From: Sphingomonas sp. AX6
GTDB lineage: Bacteria; Pseudomonadota; Alphaproteobacteria; Sphingomonadales; Sphingomonadaceae
DNA length: 64,000 bases
Direction of reading: 5' to 3'
NCBI RefSeq assembly: GCF_902506605.1
Contig: NZ_LR733979.1
Coordinates: 62,001-126,000, forward strand
In this document: one piece after another, positions 9,501 to 16,597 of the stretch
Position numbering within the stretch: the first letter of the stretch is position 1
How the letters are laid out: each line of letters starts with the position of its first letter
Position numbers and translations under genes: made by a program
The notes under the pieces: generated by a model
Told to the model about the DNA's origin: nothing
Database searches by the model: none
The model's input: only the letters and a program-made list of their open reading frames with translations

Positions 9501-9573
9501 GGCGATTTCGGTAGATACCACCAGCGCGGGCGGCAATGCGACATTGCTCAATCTGGACGAAGGCGCGCATTGA
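6541..9573 (+). CDS. putA: Bifunctional proline dehydrogenase / P5C dehydrogenase PutA
   Basis: A protein of 1010 residues that oxidises proline to glutamate in two steps: FAD-dependent proline dehydrogenase (about residues 80-470) then NAD-dependent P5C dehydrogenase (about 530-1000). The PRODH barrel is marked by VRLVKGAYWDTEIKR and YAPVGGHRDLLAYLVRRLLENGANTSF. The ALDH half has APWNFPFAIFTGQ, the NAD loop FTGSTATAKRI and the catalytic Cys in AFRTAGQRCSALR. It lacks the N-terminal ribbon-helix-helix DNA-binding domain of E. coli PutA, so it should be enzyme only. ATG 6541 is preferred over an in-frame GTG at 6493. One base separates its stop from the following tetR start. Confidence 0.95.
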   Translation: MQDVASIAPISLNAARRAAEPDVLKPLLAHAALTSDSRQRVVGIASGLIADLRAAQNSGWVNQFLQEYRLNSSEGIALLTLAEAFLRVPDPETADMLISDKLGEANWRAHTGKSSSSMVNSATWGLVVGRALVGEGSAGPLRRLIARAGEPFVRQAVGAAMRMMGEVFVMGRTIDEAMKRMKKPENRGFTASFDMLGEAARTQADAERYFRAYSDAIRRVGRSPDSGHSISVKLSALHARYEVAQWDWCVPELTDLLAQLASEAAAQNISLTVDAEEDDRLEMSLAIIGDVARRPELKGWNGMGMVIQAYNKRGRAVVQWADELDRPMNVRLVKGAYWDTEIKRTQVEGLSDYPLFTRKAATDVSYLACARDMLAAKNISPAFASHNALTVATILEWAGDSRDFEFQRLHGMGEGLYERLVREEGYRCRIYAPVGGHRDLLAYLVRRLLENGANTSFVHQLADEDLSDEELLADPAEKIAEVGGTPHPSIPLPVDIFGQWRNSAGIDLTDRQTLADTRAAIDAVAVGNRGTDAVHADPDHASGAGKRAIEAWNTSDSSVHDAVTRAQAAYPAWDAIGVEARARILERYADLIEEHRIELMAICVKEAFKSIPDALGEIREAADFCRYYAMQARRVMTPHILPGPTGERNELRLEGRGTWATIAPWNFPFAIFTGQNAAALVTGNTVVAKPAPQTPLVAKRSVELAHEAGVPEDALILVTGAAEVGAELTSDLRIAGVVFTGSTATAKRIASSLLVDEDRAIIPLIAETGGVNAMIVDSTALPEQVVADVLTSAFRTAGQRCSALRLLILQEEVADQMIEMISGAMDLLTLGDPGDPSTDVGPVIDRDAYERLMSYRETARPRWIKTVDAPDEGLFVPPTMIGLDAIEDLNREWFGPVLHVATWKAGTLAETIERVNAKRFGLTMGLHSRIARSAELAERCARVGNLYINRSMIGAVVGSQPFGGEGLSGTGPKAGGPNYLPRFCGERAISVDTTSAGGNATLLNLDEGAH

Positions 9574-9574
9574 G

Positions 9575-10111
9575 ATGAGTACGGGCAAGCCGGATCGGGA
9601 GGCGCGACACGCAGCGTTGCTCGACCGGCTGGCCGACCATGTGCTTGACCATGGGCTGGCGGCGACCAGTCTGCGTCCGCTGGCACGCGCGGCGGGCACC
9701 AGCGACCGGATGTTGCTTTATTATTTCACCGACAAGGATGCGCTGATCGCGGCGTTACTGTCGCATCTGGCCGACCGGATGCGTGGGCTGCTCGACCAGA
9801 GCGTCGCGGCCGAACCGCTGGCGGAGGCAGAGTTGCTGGTGCTGTTGCGCGCTCGCGTGCTGGACGATGCGTTCTGGCCCTATATGCGGCTGTGGCTCGA
9901 CCTGGCGGCGGGTGCCGCGGGCGGAAATGCCCAGTATCGCCAGGTCGGCGAAGCAATCGGGCGGGGTTTTGTCGGCTGGCTGGAGCCCCAGATTGCCGCA
10001 CCCGATGCGGACGCACGACGTCAGTCGACGGCGCGTTTGCTGACGATGATAGAGGGCATGGTGCTGCTCAAAGCGCTGGGGCTGGACGATGTCGGAGCGG
10101 AGGCGGTTTAG
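9575..10111 (+). CDS. TetR-family transcriptional regulator
   Basis: A repressor-like protein of 178 residues. The N-terminal helix-turn-helix runs over about residues 14-50: GLAATSLRPLARAAGTSDRM followed by LLYYFTDKDALIAAL, the typical TetR recognition helix and YYxF-KDxL motif. The C-terminal ligand domain is divergent. The start is one base after the putA stop, so the two are surely co-transcribed, and regulation of putA is possible. It ends tail-to-tail (stop codons overlap) with a membrane-protein gene whose upstream region carries two TetR-type 16-bp dyads, an equally good target (inference). Confidence 0.88.
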   Translation: MSTGKPDREARHAALLDRLADHVLDHGLAATSLRPLARAAGTSDRMLLYYFTDKDALIAALLSHLADRMRGLLDQSVAAEPLAEAELLVLLRARVLDDAFWPYMRLWLDLAAGAAGGNAQYRQVGEAIGRGFVGWLEPQIAAPDADARRQSTARLLTMIEGMVLLKALGLDDVGAEAV

Positions 10112-10434
10112 GGTTGGCGTTCCATGACGAGCGCCAGGGCAAACGCCACTGCGAACGCCCATAACAGATACGCCGTGCCGACAAATTGCTCCATCGGCGT
10201 GTCGGCATAGAGCGTCGGCATGAGCCGCAGCGCGAGTGCGTCAAGGAGCATTGCCGTCGACGCGATCACGGTGACGCCCCGCAACAACTGACCCGGAGCA
10301 AGGGCGGCGATCGATCGACCGATGGCGATGAACCCCAAGGTCACGGGGATGATCGCGGCATAGAGCATGACGCCGCTTGCGCCTTCGAACGCGCCCAGTG
10401 GCGACAGCAACCGGATCGCCACCACGCCGGACAC
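10108..10434 (-). CDS. Small multi-span membrane protein, unknown function
   Basis: From the GTG at 10434 the product has 108 residues with three hydrophobic helices. The frame stays open upstream and encodes a convincing first helix (IAVAIAFGAVLWVSGVVAI), so the true product is probably four-helix and about 129 residues, starting near 10497. No ATG, GTG or TTG is available there: an ATT (10497-10495) begins a natural-looking N-terminus (I/MSAALSTRQIAVAIAFG). The two dyads at 10519-10566 restrict the start to below about 10510. Its stop overlaps the tetR stop on the other strand. No family function can be assigned. Confidence 0.65.
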   Translation of the reverse strand: MSGVVAIRLLSPLGAFEGASGVMLYAAIIPVTLGFIAIGRSIAALAPGQLLRGVTVIASTAMLLDALALRLMPTLYADTPMEQFVGTAYLLWAFAVAFALALVMERQP

Positions 10435-10518
10435 CCACAGAACCGCCCCGAAGGCGATGGCGACTGCAATCTGGCGAGTCGAGAGAGCGGCGGAAATCGG
10501 GGAAATTGGCGAGTGCTC

Positions 10519-10534
10519 CGTAGCGAGTGCTACG
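10519..10534. promoter_or_regulatory. TetR-type operator dyad, site 1
   Basis: The palindrome CGTAGCGAGTGCTACG has six-base arms around a four-base centre. It shares GTAGC-4-GCTAC with site 2, whose centre is 32 bases away, about three helical turns. It lies upstream of the small membrane-protein gene and is likely bound by the adjacent TetR protein (inference). Confidence 0.55.
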
Positions 10535-10550
10535 GATTGTTCTAGCGCAT

Positions 10551-10566
10551 TGTAGCGACTGCTACA
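10551..10566. promoter_or_regulatory. TetR-type operator dyad, site 2
   Basis: TGTAGCGACTGCTACA is a perfect 16-bp dyad with six-base arms. It lies between the membrane-protein gene and the end of mscS. Two equally spaced copies argue for paired repressor dimers. Confidence 0.6.
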
Positions 10567-10574
10567 AGTCTGGG

Positions 10575-11807
10575 TTAGGCGGTCCCCTCTATCGATTTCC
10601 CACTCTTGTCGCGTTTCGTGACCCGCTCGCCCTTTGCGACCGGCAGCACCTGCTGCACGTCGGGATAGGGGAGCACCATCGTCCCGTCGGGGGCGGCGGT
10701 GAAGCTGGTTTGGGTGGGATAGGCGATTTCAATGCCGTCGTCGTTGAACCGCTTCAGGATCGCGATGCCGATCGCCGTGCGCTTTTCGTAGAACAGCGCA
10801 TAATCCGGTCCGGCGGTGTCGAACAGCAATTCGAAATCTAGGCTCGAGGCACCGAAGCCGGTGAAGCCGCAGCGGATGAAGATCGCCTTGTGTTGTTCGA
10901 CGATGGCTTTCAACATCTCCGGGATCGCGGCGCAAACCTCAGGTGGCGTCTGATAGGTGACGCCGATAATGAACTGGCCGCGGCGGTGGTCGCGCTGGGT
11001 GTTGTTGGTAATTTCCTTGTCGAGCAACTGCTTGTTCGAGATCACGCGCTCCTCGCCCGTGAACGAACGGATACGCGTCGATTTAAGCCCGATCGCCTCG
11101 ATATTGCCCTGTGTCTGGTCATAGGACACGCTGTCGCCGCGACGGAACGGCTTGTCGAAAATGATCGACAGCGCCGCGAACAGATCGGCGAAGATGCCCT
11201 GCGCGGCCAGACCGATGGCGATGCCGCCGACGCCCAGACCCGCGACCAGGCCGGTCACGTTGACCCCCAGATTGTCGAGCACCACGACCAGCGCGATCGC
11301 AAACAGCGCGATCGTCACCAGCAGGCGAATGAGCCCCATCGCCGTGTTCAGCGTCTCGCCGTGATAGCCTTCGTTACCGGTGCGTTTTTCGACCGCGCCC
11401 AGAATCAGCTCGCGCGCCCAGATCGCGGCCTGGAACACGGCGGCGACGGTGAACAGGAAATTGACCGTGGTCGTCACCGCATCGGGGGTCGCGGCGTATC
11501 CCTCGACCAGTTTGGCCGCGACCATGACGATGAAGAACTGGTTGGTCTTCGACGCGGCCTTGGCCAGGATCGAACCCCAGCCGGTGATATGGTTGTTGCG
11601 CTTCTGGAACGATTTGACCGCGTGCCCGCGAATGAAGGTCAGCAGCAGGACAATGCCCGTTCCGATCGCGGCGGCGATCAGGATTTGCAGCCAGTGGGTC
11701 TGCAGCCAGTCCATGCTGGATTGAAAGAAATAGCGGGTCTGCGTTTCGAGATCGACGGCGGGCTGGGCGACGTCACGCGCGGCGGTTGCCGCGTTGGCGG
11801 TGGTCAT
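10575..11807 (-). CDS. MscS-type mechanosensitive ion channel
   Basis: A protein of 410 residues with an N-terminal helix near 40-60, further membrane segments at about 85-190, and the conserved pore helix and beta-domain entry (GLGVGGIAIGLAAQG then DLFAALSIIFDKPFRRGD). A cytoplasmic beta and alpha/beta domain follows (GNIEAIGLKSTRIRSFTGEE). It should open on membrane tension and release solutes on hypo-osmotic shock, in the inner membrane. The start ATG 11807 is preceded by only a weak ribosome-binding site. The gene lies 11 bases downstream of the topoisomerase IB gene on the same strand, so the two are probably co-transcribed. Confidence 0.93.
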   Translation of the reverse strand: MTTANAATAARDVAQPAVDLETQTRYFFQSSMDWLQTHWLQILIAAAIGTGIVLLLTFIRGHAVKSFQKRNNHITGWGSILAKAASKTNQFFIVMVAAKLVEGYAATPDAVTTTVNFLFTVAAVFQAAIWARELILGAVEKRTGNEGYHGETLNTAMGLIRLLVTIALFAIALVVVLDNLGVNVTGLVAGLGVGGIAIGLAAQGIFADLFAALSIIFDKPFRRGDSVSYDQTQGNIEAIGLKSTRIRSFTGEERVISNKQLLDKEITNNTQRDHRRGQFIIGVTYQTPPEVCAAIPEMLKAIVEQHKAIFIRCGFTGFGASSLDFELLFDTAGPDYALFYEKRTAIGIAILKRFNDDGIEIAYPTQTSFTAAPDGTMVLPYPDVQQVLPVAKGERVTKRDKSGKSIEGTA

Positions 11808-11818
11808 GAAGGCTGGCC

Positions 11819-12838
11819 TTAAGCTGCTTTTGTCTTGGGGCGGACGATAGGCGTGCCGCTATCGCAGGCTTGGAGGTAGGCAATCAACCCCCGCTCGGGT
11901 CGCGACAGATAACGCGTGCCACGCGGCAACCGACACCCGACGAATTCGGCGGCACCCGATTTGCACGCTTCGATGAGGGCAGGGTGGACATAAGATTTGC
12001 GTGCGATGGTGGGCGTGTTTCCCAGCGCCGCGACGACGGGCTCCAGCATGTCGCGCAGCGAAATCGCGCCATCGGCTTCGCACATCGTCTGGTACGCGAT
12101 GGCGCTGGCGGCCCAGGTGCGGAAATGCTTGGCGGTGAATTCCTCACCCATTGCGTCGCGAATGTAATCGTTGACGTCGGACGAGGTGACGGGTCGCGCC
12201 TCGCCATCGTCGTCGATCCAGCGGAACAGGTGCTGGCCGGGCAAATCCTGACATTTCCGTACGAAGCTGAGCAGCGAGCGGTCGGTAATCGTCAGCACGC
12301 GCAGCTTGCCCGATTTCGCCTTGTATTGCAGCCGTAGCGACGATCCGCCTAGCTTGGCGTGGCGTTTGCGCAGGGTGGTCGCGCCGTAGCTCTTGTTCGC
12401 CTGGACATAGGCTTCGTTGCCGATGCGGATGCTGCCCAGATCGAGCAACCGCACGACCGCCGCAACCGCGCGTTCCTTTGCCAGCGCGCGTTTGCGCAAA
12501 TCCTTTTCCACCTGCGCGCGCAATTTGGGCAGCTTGCTGCCGAACGCCCCGCACAGCCCGAATTTTTCGCTTTCCTGCTGCGCGCGGAAATCGGGATGAT
12601 AGCGATATTGCTTGCGCCCCTTGTCGTCGTAGCCCGTCGCCTGGATATGGCCGTTCGGCTTGGGACAGAACCACGCATCGACATAGGCGGGCGGCAGGCC
12701 GATCGCATTCAGCCGGTCGATTTCGTCGCGGTCGGTGATGCGCTCGCCATTCTCATCGCAATAACCCCATTTGTCGCCGCGCACCTTCATGCGGGTATAG
12801 CCGGGCATCGTGTCCTCGACAAAGATCAGGCGGGGCAT
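11819..12838 (-). CDS. Type IB DNA topoisomerase (poxvirus-like)
   Basis: An enzyme of 339 residues that relaxes supercoils through a 3'-phosphotyrosyl intermediate without ATP. The family catalytic set is visible: Arg in LGSIRIGNEAYVQANKSYG, Lys in YKAKSGK, Arg in AKHFRTWAAS, and His/Tyr in ARKSYVHPALIE, where the Tyr is the nucleophile. The N-terminal part (MKVRGDKWGYCDENGERI) is the DNA-contacting module of bacterial members. ATG 12838 was chosen because AGAAGAGG lies six bases upstream; another ATG at 12844 is too close to that site. It is divergent from the DJ-1/PfpI gene and 11 bases upstream of mscS. Confidence 0.93.
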   Translation of the reverse strand: MPRLIFVEDTMPGYTRMKVRGDKWGYCDENGERITDRDEIDRLNAIGLPPAYVDAWFCPKPNGHIQATGYDDKGRKQYRYHPDFRAQQESEKFGLCGAFGSKLPKLRAQVEKDLRKRALAKERAVAAVVRLLDLGSIRIGNEAYVQANKSYGATTLRKRHAKLGGSSLRLQYKAKSGKLRVLTITDRSLLSFVRKCQDLPGQHLFRWIDDDGEARPVTSSDVNDYIRDAMGEEFTAKHFRTWAASAIAYQTMCEADGAISLRDMLEPVVAALGNTPTIARKSYVHPALIEACKSGAAEFVGCRLPRGTRYLSRPERGLIAYLQACDSGTPIVRPKTKAA

Positions 12839-12952
12839 CGGCATCCTCTTCTCATTCACCCCGACGAATGCTCGGGCGGTCGCTTCGTTCCGGGAACCGG
12901 TGGCGCAGGCGATGGTTCGGGTTGCTTCTCCCAAAGCGAAAAGGAACCTCCC

Positions 12953-13531
12953 ATGACCGATCGCAATACCGACCTGTCGGGCGTCAAAGTGCTGATGCTC
13001 GCGACCGACGGGTTCGAGGAATCCGAACTGTTCGACCCCCGCCAGGCCTTGCTGGATGCGGGCGCCGAAGTGACGCTGGCCTCGATCGAAAAGGACGCCA
13101 TCCAGGGCGTCATCAATGACGACGAAAAGGGCAAGACCATCACCCCTGACCTGACGCTGGATGAGGTCGAGACCACCGAATATGACGCGCTGGTCCTGCC
13201 CGGCGGAGTCGGCAATCCCGACAAGCTGCGCATGAACGAACGCGCGGTCGATATCGTCGGCGAGTTCATGGACGACGCCAAGATCGTTGCCGCAATCTGT
13301 CACGCTCCCTGGCTGCTGGTCGAGGCCGATGTCGTCGATGGCAGGCGCGTGACGAGCTGGCCGTCGGTGCGCACCGACCTGGCCAATGCGGGCGGCGACG
13401 TGGTGGACGAGGAAGTGGTGGTGGACGAGAATTTGATCACCAGCCGCAAGCCCGACGATATTCCTGCGTTCAATGCCGCGATAATCAAAGCGCTGGCGGA
13501 GCAGCGTGTGGAGGTCGAAGAGGACGCGTAA
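12953..13531 (+). CDS. DJ-1/PfpI-family protein, deglycase- or protease-like
   Basis: A protein of 192 residues. Members of this class-I glutamine-amidotransferase-like family act as protein deglycases, chaperones or peptidases. Cys116 sits in the nucleophile elbow AAICHAPWLL, with His117 next to it, and the supporting Glu is in TDGFEESE (about residue 23-25). The length and the C-terminal SRKPDDIPAFNAAI match YhbO/PfpI-type proteins. ATG 12953 follows AAGGAAC. It is divergent from topoisomerase IB, and a family B repeat follows it. A stress role is likely by family, not shown here. Confidence 0.88.
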   Translation: MTDRNTDLSGVKVLMLATDGFEESELFDPRQALLDAGAEVTLASIEKDAIQGVINDDEKGKTITPDLTLDEVETTEYDALVLPGGVGNPDKLRMNERAVDIVGEFMDDAKIVAAICHAPWLLVEADVVDGRRVTSWPSVRTDLANAGGDVVDEEVVVDENLITSRKPDDIPAFNAAIIKALAEQRVEVEEDA

Positions 13532-13560
13532 CGACGCGCTTCCGTTCGAAACCGTTGGTG

Positions 13561-13671
13561 TCGAGTAGGGTTCGAGCGAAGTCGAGAACCCGTATCGAGA
13601 CAGCGTGTGTTATGGCTCCCCTCCCTCGATACGCCTTCTCGACAAGCTCGAAGGCTACTCGGGACAAACGG
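13561..13671. repeat. Palindromic repeat family B, copy 1
   Basis: An imperfect long inverted repeat: TCGAGTAGGGTTCGAGCGAA... pairs with a mirrored arm ending GGCTACTCGGGACAAACGGG. It shares layout and core words (CGTATCGA, CGATACGCC, GGCTACTC) with the copy at 28893-29007. It occupies the gap after the DJ-1/PfpI gene. Confidence 0.75.
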
Positions 13672-13709
13672 GTGAGGGGCAAGCATCGCGACAGCGAATA
13701 AAGATGCTT

Positions 13710-13753
13710 AACCCCGTCCGGATTCCCGAAAGGGTACATCCGGGCGGGGTTTT
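13710..13753 (+). terminator. Intrinsic-terminator-like hairpin
   Basis: AACCCCGTCCGGAT pairs with ATCCGGGCGGGGTT (one mismatch) around TCCCGAAAGGGTAC, and TTTTCG follows at the 3' arm on the plus strand. It probably ends transcription from the DJ-1/PfpI side, 70 bases before the beta-helix gene. Confidence 0.55.
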
Positions 13754-13819
13754 CGTCGGCCATCGCAGCGCATCCGCGGGGTAGGATGGCGGAACCCGCA
13801 TCCTTCGAAAGCCCGTCCC

Positions 13820-14758
13820 ATGCGCCTTCGCCTGCCCCTGATCCTCGCCGCGTCGCTGATCGCGCTGCCTGCATTGTCCCAGTCCAACCCCCGGCCGTTC
13901 ACGGTCGAGGAAAGCGGCCAGTCCTTTGCGCGGCTTCAGGAAGCGGTCGATGCGATCGGCGCCCGCCAGGGCACGATCCGCATCGCCCCCGGCCTGTATC
14001 GCGATTGCGCGGTGGTCGAGGAAGGCGCGATCGCGTTCGTCGCCGAAGTGCCGGGCAAGTCAGTGTTCGAGGGGCTGGCGTGCGAAGACAAGGCGACACT
14101 GGTGCTGCGCGGCGACGGCGCACGGGTCGAGGGGCTGGTGTTCACCGGCCTCGCGGTCGATGACGGCAATGGCGCTGGCATCCGGCTGGAGGAAGGCGAT
14201 CTGGCCGTCGCCAACGCGATGTTCCTCGATTCGCAAAGCGGCATCCTGACGGCGGCATTTCCTTCGGGCAGCCTGTCGATCGATCGTTCGACCTTTGCAG
14301 GACTGGGCAAGGATCCCACCGGCAACGGCGCGCATTCGGTCTATGTCGGCGGATACGGGTCGGTGAAGGTCACGCGGTCGCGCTTCGAACGCGGGGTTGG
14401 CGGGCATTATTTGAAAAGCCGTGCCGCGACGGTCGAGATCGTCGACAACAGCTTCGACGATTCCAAGGGCAACGACACCAATTACCTGATCGACCTGCCC
14501 AATGGCGCGAGCGGCCGGATTGCAGGCAACAGTTTCGCCCAAGGGCCGAACAAGCAGAATTACGGCACGCTCATCACCGTCGCGCCCGAAGGGGTCGAGC
14601 ACACATCCACCGGGCTGGTGATCGAAAACAACCGCGCCTGGCTGTCGCCCCAGTTCGAATATCGTACGACCTTCGTGGGGAACTGGTCGGGAGAAGCGGT
14701 GACGATGCGCGGGAACGAGTTGGCCGACCGCATCACGCCGTACGAGGATCGGGACTGA
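13820..14758 (+). CDS. Secreted right-handed beta-helix repeat protein
   Basis: A protein of 312 residues beginning with a clear Sec signal peptide (MRLRLPLILAASLIALPALS, then cleavage near Q21). From about residue 35 it shows the pattern of a right-handed parallel beta-helix: repeated short strands with Asn/Gly/Asp turns (VEGLVFTGLAVDDGNGAGIR, IVDNSFDDSKGN, IAGNSFAQG, VIENNRAWL). Such folds bind or cleave carbohydrate, but no lyase or hydrolase active site is obvious. It stands alone between repeats, next to the surface-glycan genes, which is suggestive only. The precise substrate or role is unknown. Confidence 0.78.
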   Translation: MRLRLPLILAASLIALPALSQSNPRPFTVEESGQSFARLQEAVDAIGARQGTIRIAPGLYRDCAVVEEGAIAFVAEVPGKSVFEGLACEDKATLVLRGDGARVEGLVFTGLAVDDGNGAGIRLEEGDLAVANAMFLDSQSGILTAAFPSGSLSIDRSTFAGLGKDPTGNGAHSVYVGGYGSVKVTRSRFERGVGGHYLKSRAATVEIVDNSFDDSKGNDTNYLIDLPNGASGRIAGNSFAQGPNKQNYGTLITVAPEGVEHTSTGLVIENNRAWLSPQFEYRTTFVGNWSGEAVTMRGNELADRITPYEDRD

Positions 14759-14767
14759 GGCAGAACC

Positions 14768-14843
14768 GTACTCCTGCGAAAGCAGGAGTCCTGGCAACAA
14801 ATGATGACGCTGGTGGCCAACGCTCCTGCTTTCGCAGGAGCAC
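14768..14843. repeat. Palindromic repeat family E, copy 1
   Basis: Arms GTACTCCTGCGAAAGCAGGA and GCTCCTGCTTTCGCAGGAGC, each itself palindromic, flank about 30 bases. It lies between convergent genes. A second copy is at 38831-38905. Confidence 0.8.
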
Positions 14844-14857
14844 GGTGTGGGTACTCG

Positions 14858-16594
14858 CTAGCCCAGCTTGCTCCCCAACCGCCCGGCCAGATATTCCAGA
14901 CACGCCACCCTTCGCCATACGGCGCTATCCGAAATCGCTGCCACATCGAAAAACCGCCGCATCGCCGGAAACTCCAGGTCGATCACCCGGCGCATATAAT
15001 CCGCGTCCAGCAACCCGCCATGCTCGTCCCCCATCGCCCCGCGACGGCGCTGGAGCGCGTAGCTTTGCTGCCGCAACCACGTCGGGCGGATGCGGGTCGT
15101 CCATTCGGCGAAGCGGTGCGCCCGGTTCGGTCCAGCGGCGAAACTGTGCCCGTAGGTGGAGGGGTGACGCGCCAGCGCGGGGTCGATCGCGTTCAGCAAC
15201 GCGCCCTCGAACCGTCCCGCCTGTTTCATCGGCATCGGCAGCGTCAGTGCCTCGGCAACGATGCGGTGGTCGAGAAAGGGCATGAAATACGCACCGAGCC
15301 GCGATTCCAAACTGATCTCGCGACCGAACAGCGACCGGCAGCGGATGCGCGGATAGAGTTGTTCGACCTGCGTGCGCGACAGCCGACCGTCGTCGCCGCC
15401 CGCTGCTTCGCCCAGCTTGGTCGCGATACGCGCGACAAAAGCCGCCGGATCGAAGACGTCGGTCGCGTCGCTGGCGACGAACCGCGCGAAGAATGTGCGC
15501 GCGACCGCCCTCGCAGTGGTCGCGCGATCGGCCATGTAGAAGAAGTCCCGGTACACTTCGCCGCACCCGCCCGATGCCGCGAGCCCGCCTGCCGGATGCC
15601 GATGCTCGCGCGCCGCCAGGTGTCCGCCATTGTCGAAAATGTTGCCGAAGGTCGGCAGCGCGTCGAACCCGGCGAAATTGGCCGCGACCTGATCGGCAAA
15701 GGCGTCGGGCGGCAGAGGGGCGGCTTCCTTGTCGATCCATTCGATTTGGAACCCTTCGGCAGCGGCGATGGCGCGCGCGATCTGAACATCCTCGCTGGTC
15801 GCGGGGCCATAGACATAGACGTGCGGGCGCGCCCCGCTCGCCCGGAACGCACCGAGCAGCAGGCGCGAGTCGAGCCCGCCCGACAGCGGGCAATGGATGG
15901 CGTCGCCGAACGCGCGGACATGATCGTCGACCGTCCGCATCAGCAGATCGCGGTGCGCCGCCAGCCGCTCGGCAAGCGGGCGGTCGTCGATGCGATCGGG
16001 AAGCGGCTTGTCGAGCGCATGTGGCGTCGCACCACCCTGATCCAGCTCGATCATCGTGCCGGGGCCGAGCAATTTCAGTTCTTCGAACACCGTGTCGTCG
16101 CCGACGGGCACCACATTGAACGCGAATTCATACACGCCCTGCGGATCGAAACGGACGCGGGGCAGGGCGTCGAGCGCGGCCAGCAGCGAAGTCGAAAGCA
16201 CATGGTCGCCTTCGCTGCGAAACAGTTGGAAGGCCGCGAAGAAATCGGTGAACAGCCAGCTTCGCCCTGCGCTGCGCACCAGTGCGACGAACTGGCCCGC
16301 GACGCGCTGCCAATCGATTGCCCCGTCTGCCAACATGGCGATCAGCCGGGCGAGCGCTTCCCGGCCCATATGCCCATCGACGGTCATCGTGCCCGCGATC
16401 GCGGCGAAGTCATCGCCGTCGACCAGCAGCGTGTCGGGACCGCCCTTGGCATAGGCCCAGTGGCGGACTTCCCAGCCGGGCAGCGAAAGCGCGGTCGGCC
16501 GATCGAAGCTGGACGCGGCGAAACGCGCCTCTGCGGCCGCAACGATCGCTTCGGCGTCGGGCGCGACGCTGCGCGTCAGGACCAATCCTGCCAC
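14858..16594 (-). CDS. Asparagine-synthase-like amidotransferase lacking the glutaminase Cys
   Basis: A protein of 578 residues. The synthetase half has the PP-loop SGGLDS at 238-243 (adenylation site), preceded by an N-terminal domain resembling the class-II glutaminase fold (VDGDDFAAIAGTM, LFTDFFAAFQLF). The glutaminase requires a Cys at position 2, and none is present. It may use free ammonia or another amine, or the N-domain may be structural. The GTG start at 16594 lies three bases after the stop of the O-antigen-ligase-like gene. In such surface-glycan operons these enzymes are thought to modify sugar carboxylates; the substrate here is unknown. Confidence 0.82.
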   Translation of the reverse strand: MAGLVLTRSVAPDAEAIVAAAEARFAASSFDRPTALSLPGWEVRHWAYAKGGPDTLLVDGDDFAAIAGTMTVDGHMGREALARLIAMLADGAIDWQRVAGQFVALVRSAGRSWLFTDFFAAFQLFRSEGDHVLSTSLLAALDALPRVRFDPQGVYEFAFNVVPVGDDTVFEELKLLGPGTMIELDQGGATPHALDKPLPDRIDDRPLAERLAAHRDLLMRTVDDHVRAFGDAIHCPLSGGLDSRLLLGAFRASGARPHVYVYGPATSEDVQIARAIAAAEGFQIEWIDKEAAPLPPDAFADQVAANFAGFDALPTFGNIFDNGGHLAAREHRHPAGGLAASGGCGEVYRDFFYMADRATTARAVARTFFARFVASDATDVFDPAAFVARIATKLGEAAGGDDGRLSRTQVEQLYPRIRCRSLFGREISLESRLGAYFMPFLDHRIVAEALTLPMPMKQAGRFEGALLNAIDPALARHPSTYGHSFAAGPNRAHRFAEWTTRIRPTWLRQQSYALQRRRGAMGDEHGGLLDADYMRRVIDLEFPAMRRFFDVAAISDSAVWRRVACLEYLAGRLGSKLG

Positions 16595-16597
16595 GGT

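Noticed and set aside
13485-13874. A minus-strand frame across the terminator-like hairpin, containing MADENPARMYPFGNPDG
   Set aside because: It overlaps the repeat and the hairpin, has no ribosome-binding site and no recognisable domain.
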